Positions 7,915 through 16,332 of a DNA stretch of 44,891 nucleotides are shown here, piece after piece. The position numbers were made by a program, and so were the translations under genes. This DNA comes from Pseudomonas sp. P7548 (GTDB taxonomy: Bacteria; Pseudomonadota; Gammaproteobacteria; Pseudomonadales; Pseudomonadaceae). The first letter of the stretch is position 1, and every line of letters starts with the position of its first letter. The notes beneath the pieces are model-generated. The model was given only the letters and a program-made list of their open reading frames with translations, did no database searches and was not told the DNA's origin. The stretch is taken from NCBI RefSeq assembly GCF_013386585.1, contig NZ_JACARO010000072.1, forward strand, positions 1 through 44,891. Direction: 5' to 3'.

Positions 7915-8895
7915 ATGTCGATCGAAGTCCGTAATGTCAGCAAGAATTTCAACGCCTTCAAGGCCCTGAACAGCATCAATCTGGACATCCAGAGTGGCGA
8001 GCTGGTGGCGTTGCTGGGCCCGTCCGGCTGCGGCAAGACCACCTTGCTGCGCATCATCGCCGGCCTGGAAACCCCGGATGACGGCAACATCGTGTTCCAC
8101 GGTGAAGACGTGTCCGGCCACGATGTGCGTGATCGCAACGTCGGGTTTGTGTTCCAGCACTATGCGTTGTTCCGCCACATGACCGTGTTCGACAACGTCG
8201 CCTTCGGCCTGCGCATGAAGCCCAAGAACCAGCGCCCGAGCGAAAGCCAGATCGCCAGCAAAGTGCACGAACTGCTGAACATGGTGCAGCTCGACTGGTT
8301 GTCGGATCGCTACCCGGAACAACTCTCCGGTGGCCAGCGCCAACGTATCGCCCTGGCCCGCGCCCTGGCGGTCGAACCGAAAGTGCTGCTGCTGGACGAA
8401 CCCTTCGGCGCCCTTGACGCCAAGGTGCGTAAGGAGCTGCGCCGCTGGCTGGCGCGCCTGCACGAAGACATCAACCTGACCTCGGTGTTCGTGACCCACG
8501 ACCAGGAAGAGGCCATGGAAGTCGCCGACCGCATCGTGGTGATGAACAAGGGCGTGATCGAGCAGATCGGCTCACCAGGCGAAGTCTACGAAAACCCGGC
8601 CAGCGATTTCGTCTACCACTTCCTCGGCGACTCCAACCGCCTGCACCTGGGTGAAGACCAGCACGTGCTGTTCCGCCCGCATGAAGTGTCGCTGTCGCGC
8701 CACGAGCTGGAAGACCACCACGCGGCCGAAGTGCGCGACATCCGCCCACTGGGCGCGACCACCCGTGTGACCTTGAAAGTGGAAGGCCAGAGCGAACTGA
8801 TCGAAGCCGAAGTGGTGAAAGACCACGACAGCCTCACCGGTTTGGCCCGTGGCGAGACCCTGTTCTTCAAGCCCAAGGTCTGGCAAAAAGCTTAA
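7915..8895 (+). CDS. cysA: Sulfate/thiosulfate ABC transporter ATPase CysA
   Basis: A 326-residue cytoplasmic ATPase that powers CysTW. It carries Walker A GPSGCGKT (about residues 37-44), the Q-loop in VGFVFQHYALF, signature LSGGQRQRIALARAL, Walker B VLLLDEPFGALD and H-loop VFVTHDQEEAMEVADR. Beyond residue ~235 a TOBE-like regulatory domain follows (HVLFRPHEVSL). Length is normal. This is the last gene of the oscA-sbp-cysTWA locus. A REP doublet follows. Confidence 0.97.
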   Translation: MSIEVRNVSKNFNAFKALNSINLDIQSGELVALLGPSGCGKTTLLRIIAGLETPDDGNIVFHGEDVSGHDVRDRNVGFVFQHYALFRHMTVFDNVAFGLRMKPKNQRPSESQIASKVHELLNMVQLDWLSDRYPEQLSGGQRQRIALARALAVEPKVLLLDEPFGALDAKVRKELRRWLARLHEDINLTSVFVTHDQEEAMEVADRIVVMNKGVIEQIGSPGEVYENPASDFVYHFLGDSNRLHLGEDQHVLFRPHEVSLSRHELEDHHAAEVRDIRPLGATTRVTLKVEGQSELIEAEVVKDHDSLTGLARGETLFFKPKVWQKA

Positions 8896-8927
8896 TCCCA
8901 CCCATCCCCCCTGTGGGAACCGGGCTT

Positions 8928-9018
8928 ATGTGGGAGCGGGCTTGCTCGCGAAGGCGGCGTGTCAGTCAAAGATGTTGTGACTGAATCACCGCCTTCGCGA
9001 GCAAGCCCGCTCCCACAT
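8928..9018. repeat. REP-pair inverted repeat, GCTTGC family
   Basis: Arms match the element at 40-132 almost base for base (ATGTGGGAGCGGGCTTGCTC and its complement). It separates the converging cysA and Mpo1-like genes and abuts the stop codon of the latter at 9019-9021. It may act as a bidirectional terminator. Confidence 0.85.
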
Positions 9019-9546
9019 TTAGACTTTGCTCGGCTTTAGATCACGGCGCTCCACCGGCCCCGACCGCTCTTCGATCTGCTGCTTGAGGTCACCCCGCAAC
9101 CCCACCAGAAACGCCAGCTCCGCCACCACAAACAGCGGCCCGACGATCAGTCCCGACACATCGTCCACGAACGCCGGCTTGCGCCCTTCGTAGTAGTGCC
9201 CGACAAACTGGATTACCCAGCCCACCACAAACATCCCGATGCCGCTGCTCAGCCACACCGGGGTGCTCTGCGCGGCCAGCACGTGCCCGGCCCACACCGA
9301 CAAGCCCATCAGCAGCGTCATCAGCACGCCCAGCGCCAACTCCAGGCGCAGGTAAAACCACGCGGAAAACAGCGCGAGCAGAACGGCGGGTGAGAGCCAG
9401 AGCCCGCCCACTGCCCATTCGGGGCGCGACAGCAGCACCGCCACGGCCACGACAATCAGCGGGATGCCGATAAAGTGGCTGGCGATATTGCGCGGGTCGC
9501 GGTGGTAGGCAGCGTATTGACTGAGATGGTCGACGAGGCTTTTCAT
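9019..9546 (-). CDS. Mpo1-like (DUF962/YGL010w) membrane protein
   Basis: A 175-residue protein with the conserved N-terminal HRDPRNIASHFIGIP segment and four hydrophobic helices (about residues 28-45, 50-68, 72-92 and 98-122). GWVIQFVGHYYEGRKPAF is the second family signature, with the histidines that bind iron in yeast Mpo1. Yeast Mpo1 is a dioxygenase that oxidises 2-hydroxy fatty acids. Whether bacterial members do the same is not established. I chose ATG at 9546 because AGGAGG stands directly upstream, and the longer reading lacks such a site. It is divergent from the Crp/Fnr regulator, 83 nt apart. Confidence 0.88.
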   Translation of the reverse strand: MKSLVDHLSQYAAYHRDPRNIASHFIGIPLIVVAVAVLLSRPEWAVGGLWLSPAVLLALFSAWFYLRLELALGVLMTLLMGLSVWAGHVLAAQSTPVWLSSGIGMFVVGWVIQFVGHYYEGRKPAFVDDVSGLIVGPLFVVAELAFLVGLRGDLKQQIEERSGPVERRDLKPSKV

Positions 9547-9629
9547 TGTTGTTCCTCCTGTAGGATGTTTGATCATGCCCTGTCAGCCTTTGCCTGACTG
9601 TCAGCTGGGCGACAATCTTCGGAGTGCTC

Positions 9630-10316
9630 ATGGACACAGAGAAATGGCGTTCGCGACTGGCCATCGGTCACTGGTTCAGCCACCTGCCCGAGTCCTTTCA
9701 GCATAGCCTGCTGGCCCAGGCCCGGTTACGGCAGCTGGCGGCGGGGCAAACCCTGTTCAAGCGCGGCGACCCACCGTGCGGCTTGTATGCGGTGCTCGAC
9801 GGCACCTTGCGCATCAGTGCAGTGAATGAGCAGGGCAAGGAAGCGATATTGAGCCTGGTGGAGCCGCCTTACTGGTTCGGTGAGATTTGCCTGTTCGACG
9901 GTTTGCCACGCACCCACGACGCCTGCGCCGTCGGGCCGTGCACCTTGTTGCAGGTGCCGCAGCAGGCGTTGTTGAATATCCTCGACGAAGCCCCGCACTA
10001 CTGGCGCAACCTGGCGCTGTTGATGAGCCAGAAACTGCGCCTGAGTTTTATCGGCCTGGAACAGCTCAGCCTGATGCCGGCCCCGGTGCGCCTGGCCCAT
10101 CGGTTATTGATGATCGTCGAAGGGTACGGCGACATCGAACACTCCAGGCGCGTGCTGCAACTGCCCCAGGAAGACTTGGCGGCGATGTTGAGCCTGTCGC
10201 GCCAGACCACCAATGCGTTGCTCAAGGGCCTGCAGGCCCAGGGCGTGGTGCGTTTGGGCTATGGCGAAATTGAAGTGCTGGATGTGCAGCGGCTGCGGGA
10301 GGTTGCGCATACCTGA
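9630..10316 (+). CDS. Crp/Fnr-family transcriptional regulator
   Basis: A 228-residue regulator. The N-terminal cyclic-nucleotide-binding fold (about residues 15-135) includes LFKRGDPPCGLYAVLDGTLR and the beta-roll segment PPYWFGEICLFDGLPRTHD. The C-terminal winged helix carries AAMLSLSRQTTNALLKGL (about residues 182-199). No N-terminal Fnr cysteine cluster is present, so it is not an Fe-S oxygen sensor. The GEICLFDGLPRT pocket differs from the cAMP-binding RxS motif of Crp, so the ligand is unknown. ATG at 9630 has GGAG at 9621-9624. It is divergent from the Mpo1-like gene, which it may control (inference). Confidence 0.9.
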   Translation: MDTEKWRSRLAIGHWFSHLPESFQHSLLAQARLRQLAAGQTLFKRGDPPCGLYAVLDGTLRISAVNEQGKEAILSLVEPPYWFGEICLFDGLPRTHDACAVGPCTLLQVPQQALLNILDEAPHYWRNLALLMSQKLRLSFIGLEQLSLMPAPVRLAHRLLMIVEGYGDIEHSRRVLQLPQEDLAAMLSLSRQTTNALLKGLQAQGVVRLGYGEIEVLDVQRLREVAHT

Positions 10317-10317
10317 G

Positions 10318-10397
10318 GGGGCCCCATCGCGGGCAAGCCCGCTCCCACAGTTGGAATGCATACCCCTGTAGGCGCCGGCTTGCCGGCGATAGGGCCC
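10318..10397. repeat. REP-like inverted repeat between convergent genes
   Basis: The arm GGGGCCCCATCGCGGGCAAG pairs imperfectly with the later CTTGCCGGCGATAGGGCCC. The inner parts carry the GCTCCCACAG and CTGTAGGCGC boxes seen in other REP elements here. It fills the gap between the Crp/Fnr and AraC genes. Confidence 0.7.
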
Positions 10398-10418
10398 TCA
10401 CCATCGCCACAAAACGGT

Positions 10419-11423
10419 CTACCGCAACCCATCCCGAAACTGCCCCGGCGTCAGCCCCGTCCAGCGCTTGAACGCGCGGTTGAAACTGCTGGTGTCGGCA
10501 AACCCCAACAGGTGACTGATCTCCGCCAATGAGCACTGCGGGTCGCGCAAATGCAGCAACGCGAGGTTCTCCCGGCACTCATTGAGCAACGCATCAAAGC
10601 GGCAGCCTTCGTCCGCCAGGTGCCGTTGCAGGCTGCGCAAGCTCAGGTGCAGCGCTTGGGCGACGCGTTCGGCACTCGGCTCGCCATCGGGTAGTTGCGC
10701 CTCGATCACCCGGCGCACCTTGCGCTCCCAGGTCAGGGGCTGCAGTTGGGCGAGGGTGCGTTTGAGCACGGTCTCGTTGTGCTCGGCCAGCTCCGGGTTG
10801 GCGTCGTCCAAATGGCTGTCGAAATCGTGGGCGGCGAATTCCAGGCGATCTTCCTCGGCAGCAAAAAATACCGGGGCGCGAAATACCGTGTGCCACGGCT
10901 GGGGATCGGCCGGTTCAGGCCGGCGCAGGTACACCGCCAGCGGTGCGTACTCACGGCCCAGCCGGTTGCGGCAGGTGCGCACGTAAATCGCCGCAAACGC
11001 ATCGATGGCCTCGAACGCCGGGGCCGGGCTACCCTCAGGCTGCAGCAGGCGGAAGCGGTAACGCTCGCCGTCTCGGCTAAGCTCCAGGGCCAGGGCATCG
11101 CTGACCACCTGGTGATAGCGCACGATGCGCTCGAACACCTCGCGCAGGCTGCCGCTGGCCACCAGCGCATAGCCCAGCGCATGAAAGGTGGTGGGGCTGA
11201 CAAACCGCGACACGCGCAAGCCGATCGCCGGGTCCCCGCTGGCCTGCACGGCCAGTTCCCACAAGCGTGTGGTGGCCGACAGCGGGTAGCGCGCATTCGG
11301 GTCGTCCATGTGCTGCGGGTCGAGCCCGGCCTGGGCGCACAGCGCGGCGCTGTCGAGGCCCAAGGCATCGAGCTGCTTGCGCAGGGCGCGGGTCCAGCTG
11401 GCGAGTGAAGTGGGTTCGGTCAT
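10419..11423 (-). CDS. AraC-family transcriptional regulator
   Basis: A 334-residue regulator. The N-terminal ~190 residues match the arabinose-binding-like domain common in OruR/ArgR-type AraC proteins of pseudomonads (starting TSLASWTRALRKQLDALGL). The C-terminal ~100 residues hold two helix-turn-helix motifs: SAERVAQALHLSLRSLQRHL (about 252-271) and HLLGFADTSSFNRAFKRWTG (about 305-324), ending in the usual LTPGQFR. It is divergent from the fatty-acid desaturase at 11525, with starts 100 nt apart. It is therefore a likely regulator of that desaturase, perhaps sensing a lipid (inference). Confidence 0.92.
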   Translation of the reverse strand: MTEPTSLASWTRALRKQLDALGLDSAALCAQAGLDPQHMDDPNARYPLSATTRLWELAVQASGDPAIGLRVSRFVSPTTFHALGYALVASGSLREVFERIVRYHQVVSDALALELSRDGERYRFRLLQPEGSPAPAFEAIDAFAAIYVRTCRNRLGREYAPLAVYLRRPEPADPQPWHTVFRAPVFFAAEEDRLEFAAHDFDSHLDDANPELAEHNETVLKRTLAQLQPLTWERKVRRVIEAQLPDGEPSAERVAQALHLSLRSLQRHLADEGCRFDALLNECRENLALLHLRDPQCSLAEISHLLGFADTSSFNRAFKRWTGLTPGQFRDGLR

Positions 11424-11524
11424 GGCGATTGGCGCTTGCGGTCAACAGGTTGGCGTCCGGGGCTAGCGTCCTGCGAGATCGCTTGGGGCAGGATGGGCGC
11501 ATCAATAAGCAAGAGGATGGAAGC

Positions 11525-12619
11525 ATGGACGGTACTTCTGCAAGTCCCCAGCAGATGAACGCGCAACAGCGTTCGGCGCATATCCGTGACGTGGTGCTGG
11601 CCGAAGGCGTGCGCTTGCGCCAACAACACCCCTGGCTGCTGCATCAGGACGCGCTGGGCGCGGGCATCCTGGCGTTTGCGTTGGTGGGCATGGTGGGCTC
11701 GGCGGCGCTCTACATCACCGGCCACATGGCCTGGTGGTCGTGCCTGCTGCTCAATGCGTTCCTCGCCTCGCTGACCCACGAGCTGGAGCACGACCTGATC
11801 CACAGCATGTACTTTCGCAAGCAGCGCCTGCCCCACAACCTGATGATGGGCCTGGTCTGGCTGGCGCGACCGAGCACGATCAACCCGTGGGTGCGCCGGC
11901 ATCTGCACCTCAACCACCACAAGGTTTCCGGCACCGAGACTGACATGGAAGAGCGCGCCATCACCAACGGCGAACCCTGGGGCGTGGCGCGGTTGCTGAT
12001 GGTGGGCGATAACGTGATGTCAGCGTTTATCCGCATCCTGCGGGCCAAGACCTGGAAGCACAAACTCAGCATCCTCAAGCGCTCGCTGCTGGTGTACGCA
12101 CCGCTGGCGCTGCTGCATTGGGGCGCGTGGTACGTGTTCCTCGGTTTTCACACGGCGAACGGGATCGCCAGCCTGTTGGGCGCGCCCATCGAATGGTCAG
12201 CCACCACCCTGCAAGTGATGCAGGTGATCGACATCGCCGCCGTCGTGATCATCGGCCCCAACGTGCTGCGCACCTTCTGCCTGCACTTTGTCAGCTCCAA
12301 CATGCACTACTACGGCGATGTGGAACTGGGCAACGTGATCCAGCAGACCCAGGTGCTCAACCCCTGGTGGATGTGGCCGTTGCAGGCGTTCTGCTTCAAC
12401 TTCGGCAGCACCCATGGCATCCATCATTTTGTAGTGAAGGAGCCGTTCTACATCCGCCAGATGACCGCCAAGGTGGCGCATAAAGTGATGGCCGAGATGG
12501 GCGTGCGCTTCAATGATTTCGGGACGTTTGCCCGGGCCAATCGGCTTGGCTTTCCACCGCCAGCAGGGTTTCGATCAGCGCCTTCGCCGCAGGCGACAAG
12601 CGCACCCCAGCGCGGCTGA
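11525..12619 (+). CDS. Membrane fatty-acid desaturase/hydroxylase family protein
   Basis: A 364-residue membrane di-iron enzyme. Histidine boxes are HELEHD (H85/H89), HLHLNHH (H126, H128, H131, H132) and HGIHH (H297, H300, H301). This pattern fits the FA_desaturase family that includes alkane hydroxylase-like members, and it differs from the acyl desaturase at 1357. Four hydrophobic segments lie at about residues 45-80 and 190-260. ATG at 11525 is preceded by AGAGGATGGAAGC. The start codons at 11267 and after are inside the AraC gene and are not used. The last ~37 codons (12510-12619) overlap the 3' end of the converging LysR gene. The tail after NRLGFPPP is low-complexity and may be a read-through extension. 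Substrate unknown. Confidence 0.9.
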   Translation: MDGTSASPQQMNAQQRSAHIRDVVLAEGVRLRQQHPWLLHQDALGAGILAFALVGMVGSAALYITGHMAWWSCLLLNAFLASLTHELEHDLIHSMYFRKQRLPHNLMMGLVWLARPSTINPWVRRHLHLNHHKVSGTETDMEERAITNGEPWGVARLLMVGDNVMSAFIRILRAKTWKHKLSILKRSLLVYAPLALLHWGAWYVFLGFHTANGIASLLGAPIEWSATTLQVMQVIDIAAVVIIGPNVLRTFCLHFVSSNMHYYGDVELGNVIQQTQVLNPWWMWPLQAFCFNFGSTHGIHHFVVKEPFYIRQMTAKVAHKVMAEMGVRFNDFGTFARANRLGFPPPAGFRSAPSPQATSAPQRG

Positions 12620-13445
12620 TCACGCCGCAACGGTTATTCAGGCTGTCGAGGTTGTGAGGCAGGTTGCGCCAGTGCAGTACCTTCAGCGTGCCGCTGGCCA
12701 ATTCATCGACAAACGCCTCTTCGGCGCCTAGGCCAATGGCGTCGGACTGACGCACGATGGTGGCCAGCGCCGCGAACTGTTCAAGCTCAATGGCGGGTGC
12801 AAAATCGATGCGCCCGCTGAGGTTGGCGAGCAACTTGCGAATGCCCGGTGCAATCAACGGCGTGGCCAGCGGGAAACCGAACAGGTCGTTGGTGGAAAGG
12901 CTGTCCTTCGCCAGCAGCGGGTGACCGGCACGGCAGAAAAATACGCTGCGCCGGGGCGTGAGGGCCTGGATCTGGAAGTTGGGGTCAGCCTCGAAGTGGC
13001 GCACATCGGCGATAAAGAATTCGATCTCCTCGCGGCTCAGGCTGCGCCCGAGTTTTTCCCAGTTATCCACCTGCAACGCGGTGCGCACCTTGGGGTAGGT
13101 GGTGATAAACCGCGCCATGGCCTGGGGCACCAGGTTGACGGCTGCGACGGCATCGCTGCCCAGGCGCACTTCACCGGCGTCGAGCTTGGTCATGCGCGTG
13201 ACTTCATGGCTGAGCAGCGCGGCGCCCTGGACCAGGCTCAAGGCATGTTGCAGCACCACCTGGCCCTCGGGTGTAGGGCGCAGGTCCTTGTGGGCGCGGT
13301 CCACCAACACGCAGCCGAACTCCTGTTCCAGACCCTGGATGCTGCGGCTGAACGCTGGCTGCGTGATGCCCATGGCGTCGGCGGCGCGCACAAAACTGCG
13401 GTGCTCGTTGAGCGCGATGAAGTAGCGCAGCTGACGAAGATCCAT
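12510..13445 (-). CDS. LysR-family transcriptional regulator
   Basis: A 311-residue regulator. The N-terminal winged helix reads MDLRQLRYFIALNEHRSF then ADAMGITQPAFSRSIQGLEQ, followed by a linker helix and a two-lobed substrate-binding domain (about residues 90-300). I chose the MDLRQLRYF start at 13445, since the family begins there. The upstream in-frame Met adds six residues. The gene overlaps the converging desaturase by 110 nt. The upstream gap to the MFS gene (13446-13542) is AT-rich with ATATGCATTTAAGATCTAGA on its coding strand, a plausible promoter/operator. Ligand and targets unknown. Confidence 0.9.
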   Translation of the reverse strand: MDLRQLRYFIALNEHRSFVRAADAMGITQPAFSRSIQGLEQEFGCVLVDRAHKDLRPTPEGQVVLQHALSLVQGAALLSHEVTRMTKLDAGEVRLGSDAVAAVNLVPQAMARFITTYPKVRTALQVDNWEKLGRSLSREEIEFFIADVRHFEADPNFQIQALTPRRSVFFCRAGHPLLAKDSLSTNDLFGFPLATPLIAPGIRKLLANLSGRIDFAPAIELEQFAALATIVRQSDAIGLGAEEAFVDELASGTLKVLHWRNLPHNLDSLNNRCGVISRAGVRLSPAAKALIETLLAVESQADWPGQTSRNH

Positions 13446-13542
13446 GGGGCGCCCGGCGTCCAAGAGGGGAACCGGGATTTTAAGGGGCTTGCTTATTCCG
13501 TCAATGAAGCATGTTTGTTTTATCTAGATCTTAAATGCATAT

Positions 13543-14712
13543 CTATAGAGCAGGCACCGTGCGGTAGGTAGCCGGGCTGAACACCCGCGTCACCACCAGC
13601 ATCGCCACCACGGTCACCGTGAGTACTACCCAGGCGCTGACAAAGGTGCCGGTCAGTTCACGCAGCCAGCCGGTCAACCAGGGCGAAATTGCATTGATCA
13701 AGAAGCCCACGCCCTGCACGAAGGCTGCCAGCTGCCCAGCTTGGCGCGGGTCGCGGTGGTGATCGAGGGTCAGCAACAGGCTCAAGGCGAAACAGGCGCC
13801 CAGACCAAAGCCGATCAGCGCGACCCACAGGTGGGGAAACTGCTGCGGCGCCATCAGCAACCCGAGGTAACCCACGGTCTGCGCCAACAGGCTGATGCCG
13901 AGCAAGGGCCGACGGTCGATCCCGCGTTGGGCCAGTACCGGCATCAGCAACGCCGCGATCACCTGGAAGATGGTCATGAACGCCAGCAGCGAACCACTCG
14001 GCAACACGCCCCAGCCCAGTTGCTGGTAGTACGCCGGCAGCCACGCCACCATGCTCATGTAGCCGCAGTTCACCAGGCCGAAATACAGCGCCAGCAACCA
14101 GGCACGGCGGTTGCGCAGGCCTTTGAAGGCGGGAATCACCAGGGCGCTTCTGGGCGCTCCCAGCGGCACAAATGCCCACAGCAACAACGCGGCCAACGCC
14201 GGCAACAGCCAGATTCCGAGCCCCGCCTGCCACTGCTGGAAGTGCGTGGCCACCACCGGGCTGAGCAACGCGGCCAGCCCGCCACCGGCCATCAGCGAGG
14301 CCGAATACACGCCCATCGCCACCGGCACGCGGTGATGGAATTCGCGCTTGATCATTGCCGGCACCAACGCTTGGATCAGCGCCACCCCGGCGCCGCCCAG
14401 CAAGGCTGTGACCAGCAGCGCCGAGGCCTGGCCCATCAGCCAGCGCGCCAGGCACGCCAACAGAATCATCATCAAGCCCAAGGCGATGCCGCGCCGCTCG
14501 CCCAGCCGTGCCTCCACCCGCACGCCGACCAGGGCCACCAGGCCCATGCACACCACGGGCAAGCTGGTGAGCAGGGCACTGCTCTGGAAGCTCAGGCCGG
14601 TGGCCTGGCGGATCTCGCCCAACAGCGGGCTGATGGAACTGAGGATCGGCCGCAGGTTCAGGCCCAGTACCACCAGCAGCCCCCAGCCGGCGAGGGATTT
14701 ATTGAGGGTCAT
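13543..14712 (-). CDS. MFS transporter, CynX/NimT family
   Basis: A 389-residue inner-membrane transporter with about twelve hydrophobic segments and the CynX/NimT opening GLNLRPILSSISPLLGEI (about residues 19-36). The MFS inter-helix loop RVEARLGERRG is present near residue 69. Members carry cyanate, 2-nitroimidazole resistance or other small polar compounds, and the substrate here is unknown. Its start overlaps the end of the deaminase gene by 14 nt, so the two form one operon. A role in exporting or importing the deaminase substrate or product is reasonable but inferred. Confidence 0.92.
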   Translation of the reverse strand: MTLNKSLAGWGLLVVLGLNLRPILSSISPLLGEIRQATGLSFQSSALLTSLPVVCMGLVALVGVRVEARLGERRGIALGLMMILLACLARWLMGQASALLVTALLGGAGVALIQALVPAMIKREFHHRVPVAMGVYSASLMAGGGLAALLSPVVATHFQQWQAGLGIWLLPALAALLLWAFVPLGAPRSALVIPAFKGLRNRRAWLLALYFGLVNCGYMSMVAWLPAYYQQLGWGVLPSGSLLAFMTIFQVIAALLMPVLAQRGIDRRPLLGISLLAQTVGYLGLLMAPQQFPHLWVALIGFGLGACFALSLLLTLDHHRDPRQAGQLAAFVQGVGFLINAISPWLTGWLRELTGTFVSAWVVLTVTVVAMLVVTRVFSPATYRTVPAL

Positions 14713-15160
14713 GCAGGGTTTTCCATTGCTGGTACAGAGTGGTCATGGCCGCGTCGGGCAGGTGCTGGATCGGCAGGCGCTGCTCGTCCAGGGGTAAGCC
14801 GACCTGTTGCCCAATCGCCGCCGTCGACAAGCCGAAGGGCTCGGCCATTGCGTTGCTGGCCGCAAACACCACCCGTTCCACGCCGCACAGGTACATGGCG
14901 CTCAGGCACATCGGGCAGGGCTGGCCGCTGGCGTAGATCACGCAGCCTTCCAGGCGCGCACCGAGTTGGCGGCTGGCCGCGCGGATCGCCAGCAGCTCGG
15001 CGTGGGCGGTGGGGTCCTGGGTCAGATGGATCTCGTTCACCGCTTCCGCCAGTACCTCGCCGTTGTGCGTCAGGACCGCGCCAAACGGCCTGCCGCCTTG
15101 ACTCACATTGGCCCGGGCCAGGGCGATGGCGCGTTGCAGGTGCGGGTGGTCATCGCTCAT
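14699..15160 (-). CDS. Nucleoside/base deaminase of the CMP/dCMP deaminase fold
   Basis: A 153-residue zinc hydrolase. The zinc motif is complete: HAE (H53, with the catalytic glutamate E55) and PCPMC (residues 80-85 region, cysteines as zinc ligands). PFGAVL near residue 25 and the segment YLCGVERVVFAASNAMAEPF match guanine deaminase/tRNA-adenosine-deaminase relatives. Those usually act on free bases or nucleosides when not beside tRNA genes. GAGG precedes the ATG. It is first in an operon with the CynX-like transporter and divergent from a LysR regulator. Substrate unproven: guanine, cytosine or a related heterocycle are candidates. Confidence 0.88.
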   Translation of the reverse strand: MSDDHPHLQRAIALARANVSQGGRPFGAVLTHNGEVLAEAVNEIHLTQDPTAHAELLAIRAASRQLGARLEGCVIYASGQPCPMCLSAMYLCGVERVVFAASNAMAEPFGLSTAAIGQQVGLPLDEQRLPIQHLPDAAMTTLYQQWKTLHDPQ

Positions 15161-15199
15161 GGCGCTACCTCGGGGAGGAATGGAGGGTGAAGTATGGGC

Positions 15200-15240
15200 A
15201 GCGGCCTTGGTATTCTGAAATTAAATATAACCATGCCAAC
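15200..15240. promoter_or_regulatory. Divergent control region of deaminase and LysR genes
   Basis: An AT-rich stretch (GGTATTCTGAAATTAAATAT then AACC) lies in a GC-rich context between the divergent starts. It has dyad character (ATTCTGAAATTAAAT) close to the T-N11-A form of LysR operators. Assignment is by position and composition. Confidence 0.4.
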
Positions 15241-15266
15241 CAGTGGCAAAGAGAATGGTGAGGCCC

Positions 15267-16118
15267 ATGTTCGACCCCGTGTTGCTGCGCAGCTTTGTCG
15301 CCGTGGTGGACTGCGGCAATTTCACCCGCGCCGCCGAGCGCCTGCATGTGACCCAGTCCACCGTCAGCCAGCAGATCCGCCGCCTGGAGGACGCCGTGGC
15401 GTGCCAACTGCTCGACCGCGACCAGCGCCGGGTTGTCGCCACTGCCGAAGGCGAGCGTTTGCTGGCCTACGCGCGGCGCATCCTCGCGCTGCATGAAGAG
15501 GCCGCCGACGTCTTGATCAACCAGCAAAGCGACGGCGTGTTGCGCCTGGGCGTGCCGGAAGACTTTGCGGCCGAACGCCTGATGCCATTGCTGTCGGCGT
15601 TTGTGGTGGCCTACCCCCGGGTGCGTCTGGAGGTCACCAGCGGCCTCGGCCCGGAACTGCAGCGTCAATACCGGAGTGGTGAGTTTGATGTGCTGCTGGT
15701 CAAGCAGATGGGCGACAGCGATGACTGCCTGGCTTCCTGGCCGGAGCCTTTGTGCTGGGTCGACAGCCGCAGCACGCCATCCCTGGGGCGCGATCTGTTG
15801 CCCTTGGTGGCGTTTCCGGTGGGTGGCCTGTACCGCAACGAAATGCTGCAGCACCTGGAAGTCGGCGGCTGGCGTTGGCGCATCGGCTATTCCAGCGCCA
15901 GCCTGGCCAGCGTGTGTTCAGCCGTGGCGGCGGGGTTGGGCATCAGCCTGTTGCCCAAACGCGTCGTGCAGGCAGGGCACGTGGTGCTGGGACCAGACAG
16001 TGGCCTGCCCGCCGTGCAGGGCGTGCGGCTGGCCCTGTATGCCCGCAGTGGTTTAGGCCCGGCAGGGCAGACCTTGCAGCGCCAATTGCTCGATTTGTGC
16101 GCAAACAGCCCTGCCTGA
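15267..16118 (+). CDS. LysR-family transcriptional regulator
   Basis: A 283-residue regulator. The winged helix covers residues 1-60 (FDPVLLRSFVAVVDCGNF, then AAERLHVTQSTVSQQIRRLE) and an effector domain follows (GVLRLGVPEDFAAERLMPLL onward). ATG at 15267 fits the family start. An in-frame ATG at 15255 is possible and has a similar weak ribosome site. It is divergent from the deaminase-MFS pair, the usual LysR target arrangement, so it probably controls that operon. Ligand unknown. Confidence 0.92.
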   Translation: MFDPVLLRSFVAVVDCGNFTRAAERLHVTQSTVSQQIRRLEDAVACQLLDRDQRRVVATAEGERLLAYARRILALHEEAADVLINQQSDGVLRLGVPEDFAAERLMPLLSAFVVAYPRVRLEVTSGLGPELQRQYRSGEFDVLLVKQMGDSDDCLASWPEPLCWVDSRSTPSLGRDLLPLVAFPVGGLYRNEMLQHLEVGGWRWRIGYSSASLASVCSAVAAGLGISLLPKRVVQAGHVVLGPDSGLPAVQGVRLALYARSGLGPAGQTLQRQLLDLCANSPA

Positions 16119-16204
16119 GCCATGCCTTTGCCGAATATTTTTTATGCCTCAAAAGCATCGAAAAACTCGGCCTACGCGCCAGGCCACGCAGGACGTGGCT
16201 TTGG

Positions 16205-16270
16205 CGTTTCGGGATGTATCATTTATTCACTTTAGATCTATGTATAACTTTAAAGATTACTTTAAGAGAT
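16205..16270 (+). promoter_or_regulatory. AT-rich promoter-like region upstream of tonB
   Basis: The stretch TTTATTCACTTTAGATCTAT followed by GTATAACTTTAAAGATTACT is strongly AT-rich and contains -10-like TATAAC. A leader of about 100 nt would follow before tonB. I do not see a convincing 19-bp Fur box. Confidence 0.35.
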
Positions 16271-16298
16271 AAGCGTCTGGCCCCGATGATTCAGCCCT

Positions 16299-16332
16299 CG
16301 ACGGCCTCCCAGGCAGGCCTGTCGGTTTTTTT
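16299..16332 (+). terminator. Rho-independent terminator within the tonB leader
   Basis: The stem CGACGGCCT pairs with AGGCCTGTCG (one bulged T), has a 7-nt loop and is followed by a run of seven T. It ends 26 nt before the tonB start codon. It may terminate the preceding lysR transcript. Because an AT-rich promoter-like region lies upstream of it, it could also attenuate tonB or end a short leader RNA. Confidence 0.6.

Noticed and set aside
13741..15261. Plus-strand 506-codon frame opposite the MFS and deaminase genes
   Set aside because: It has the Gln/His/Arg-rich composition typical of an antisense frame. The MFS and deaminase genes on the other strand have full family motifs.
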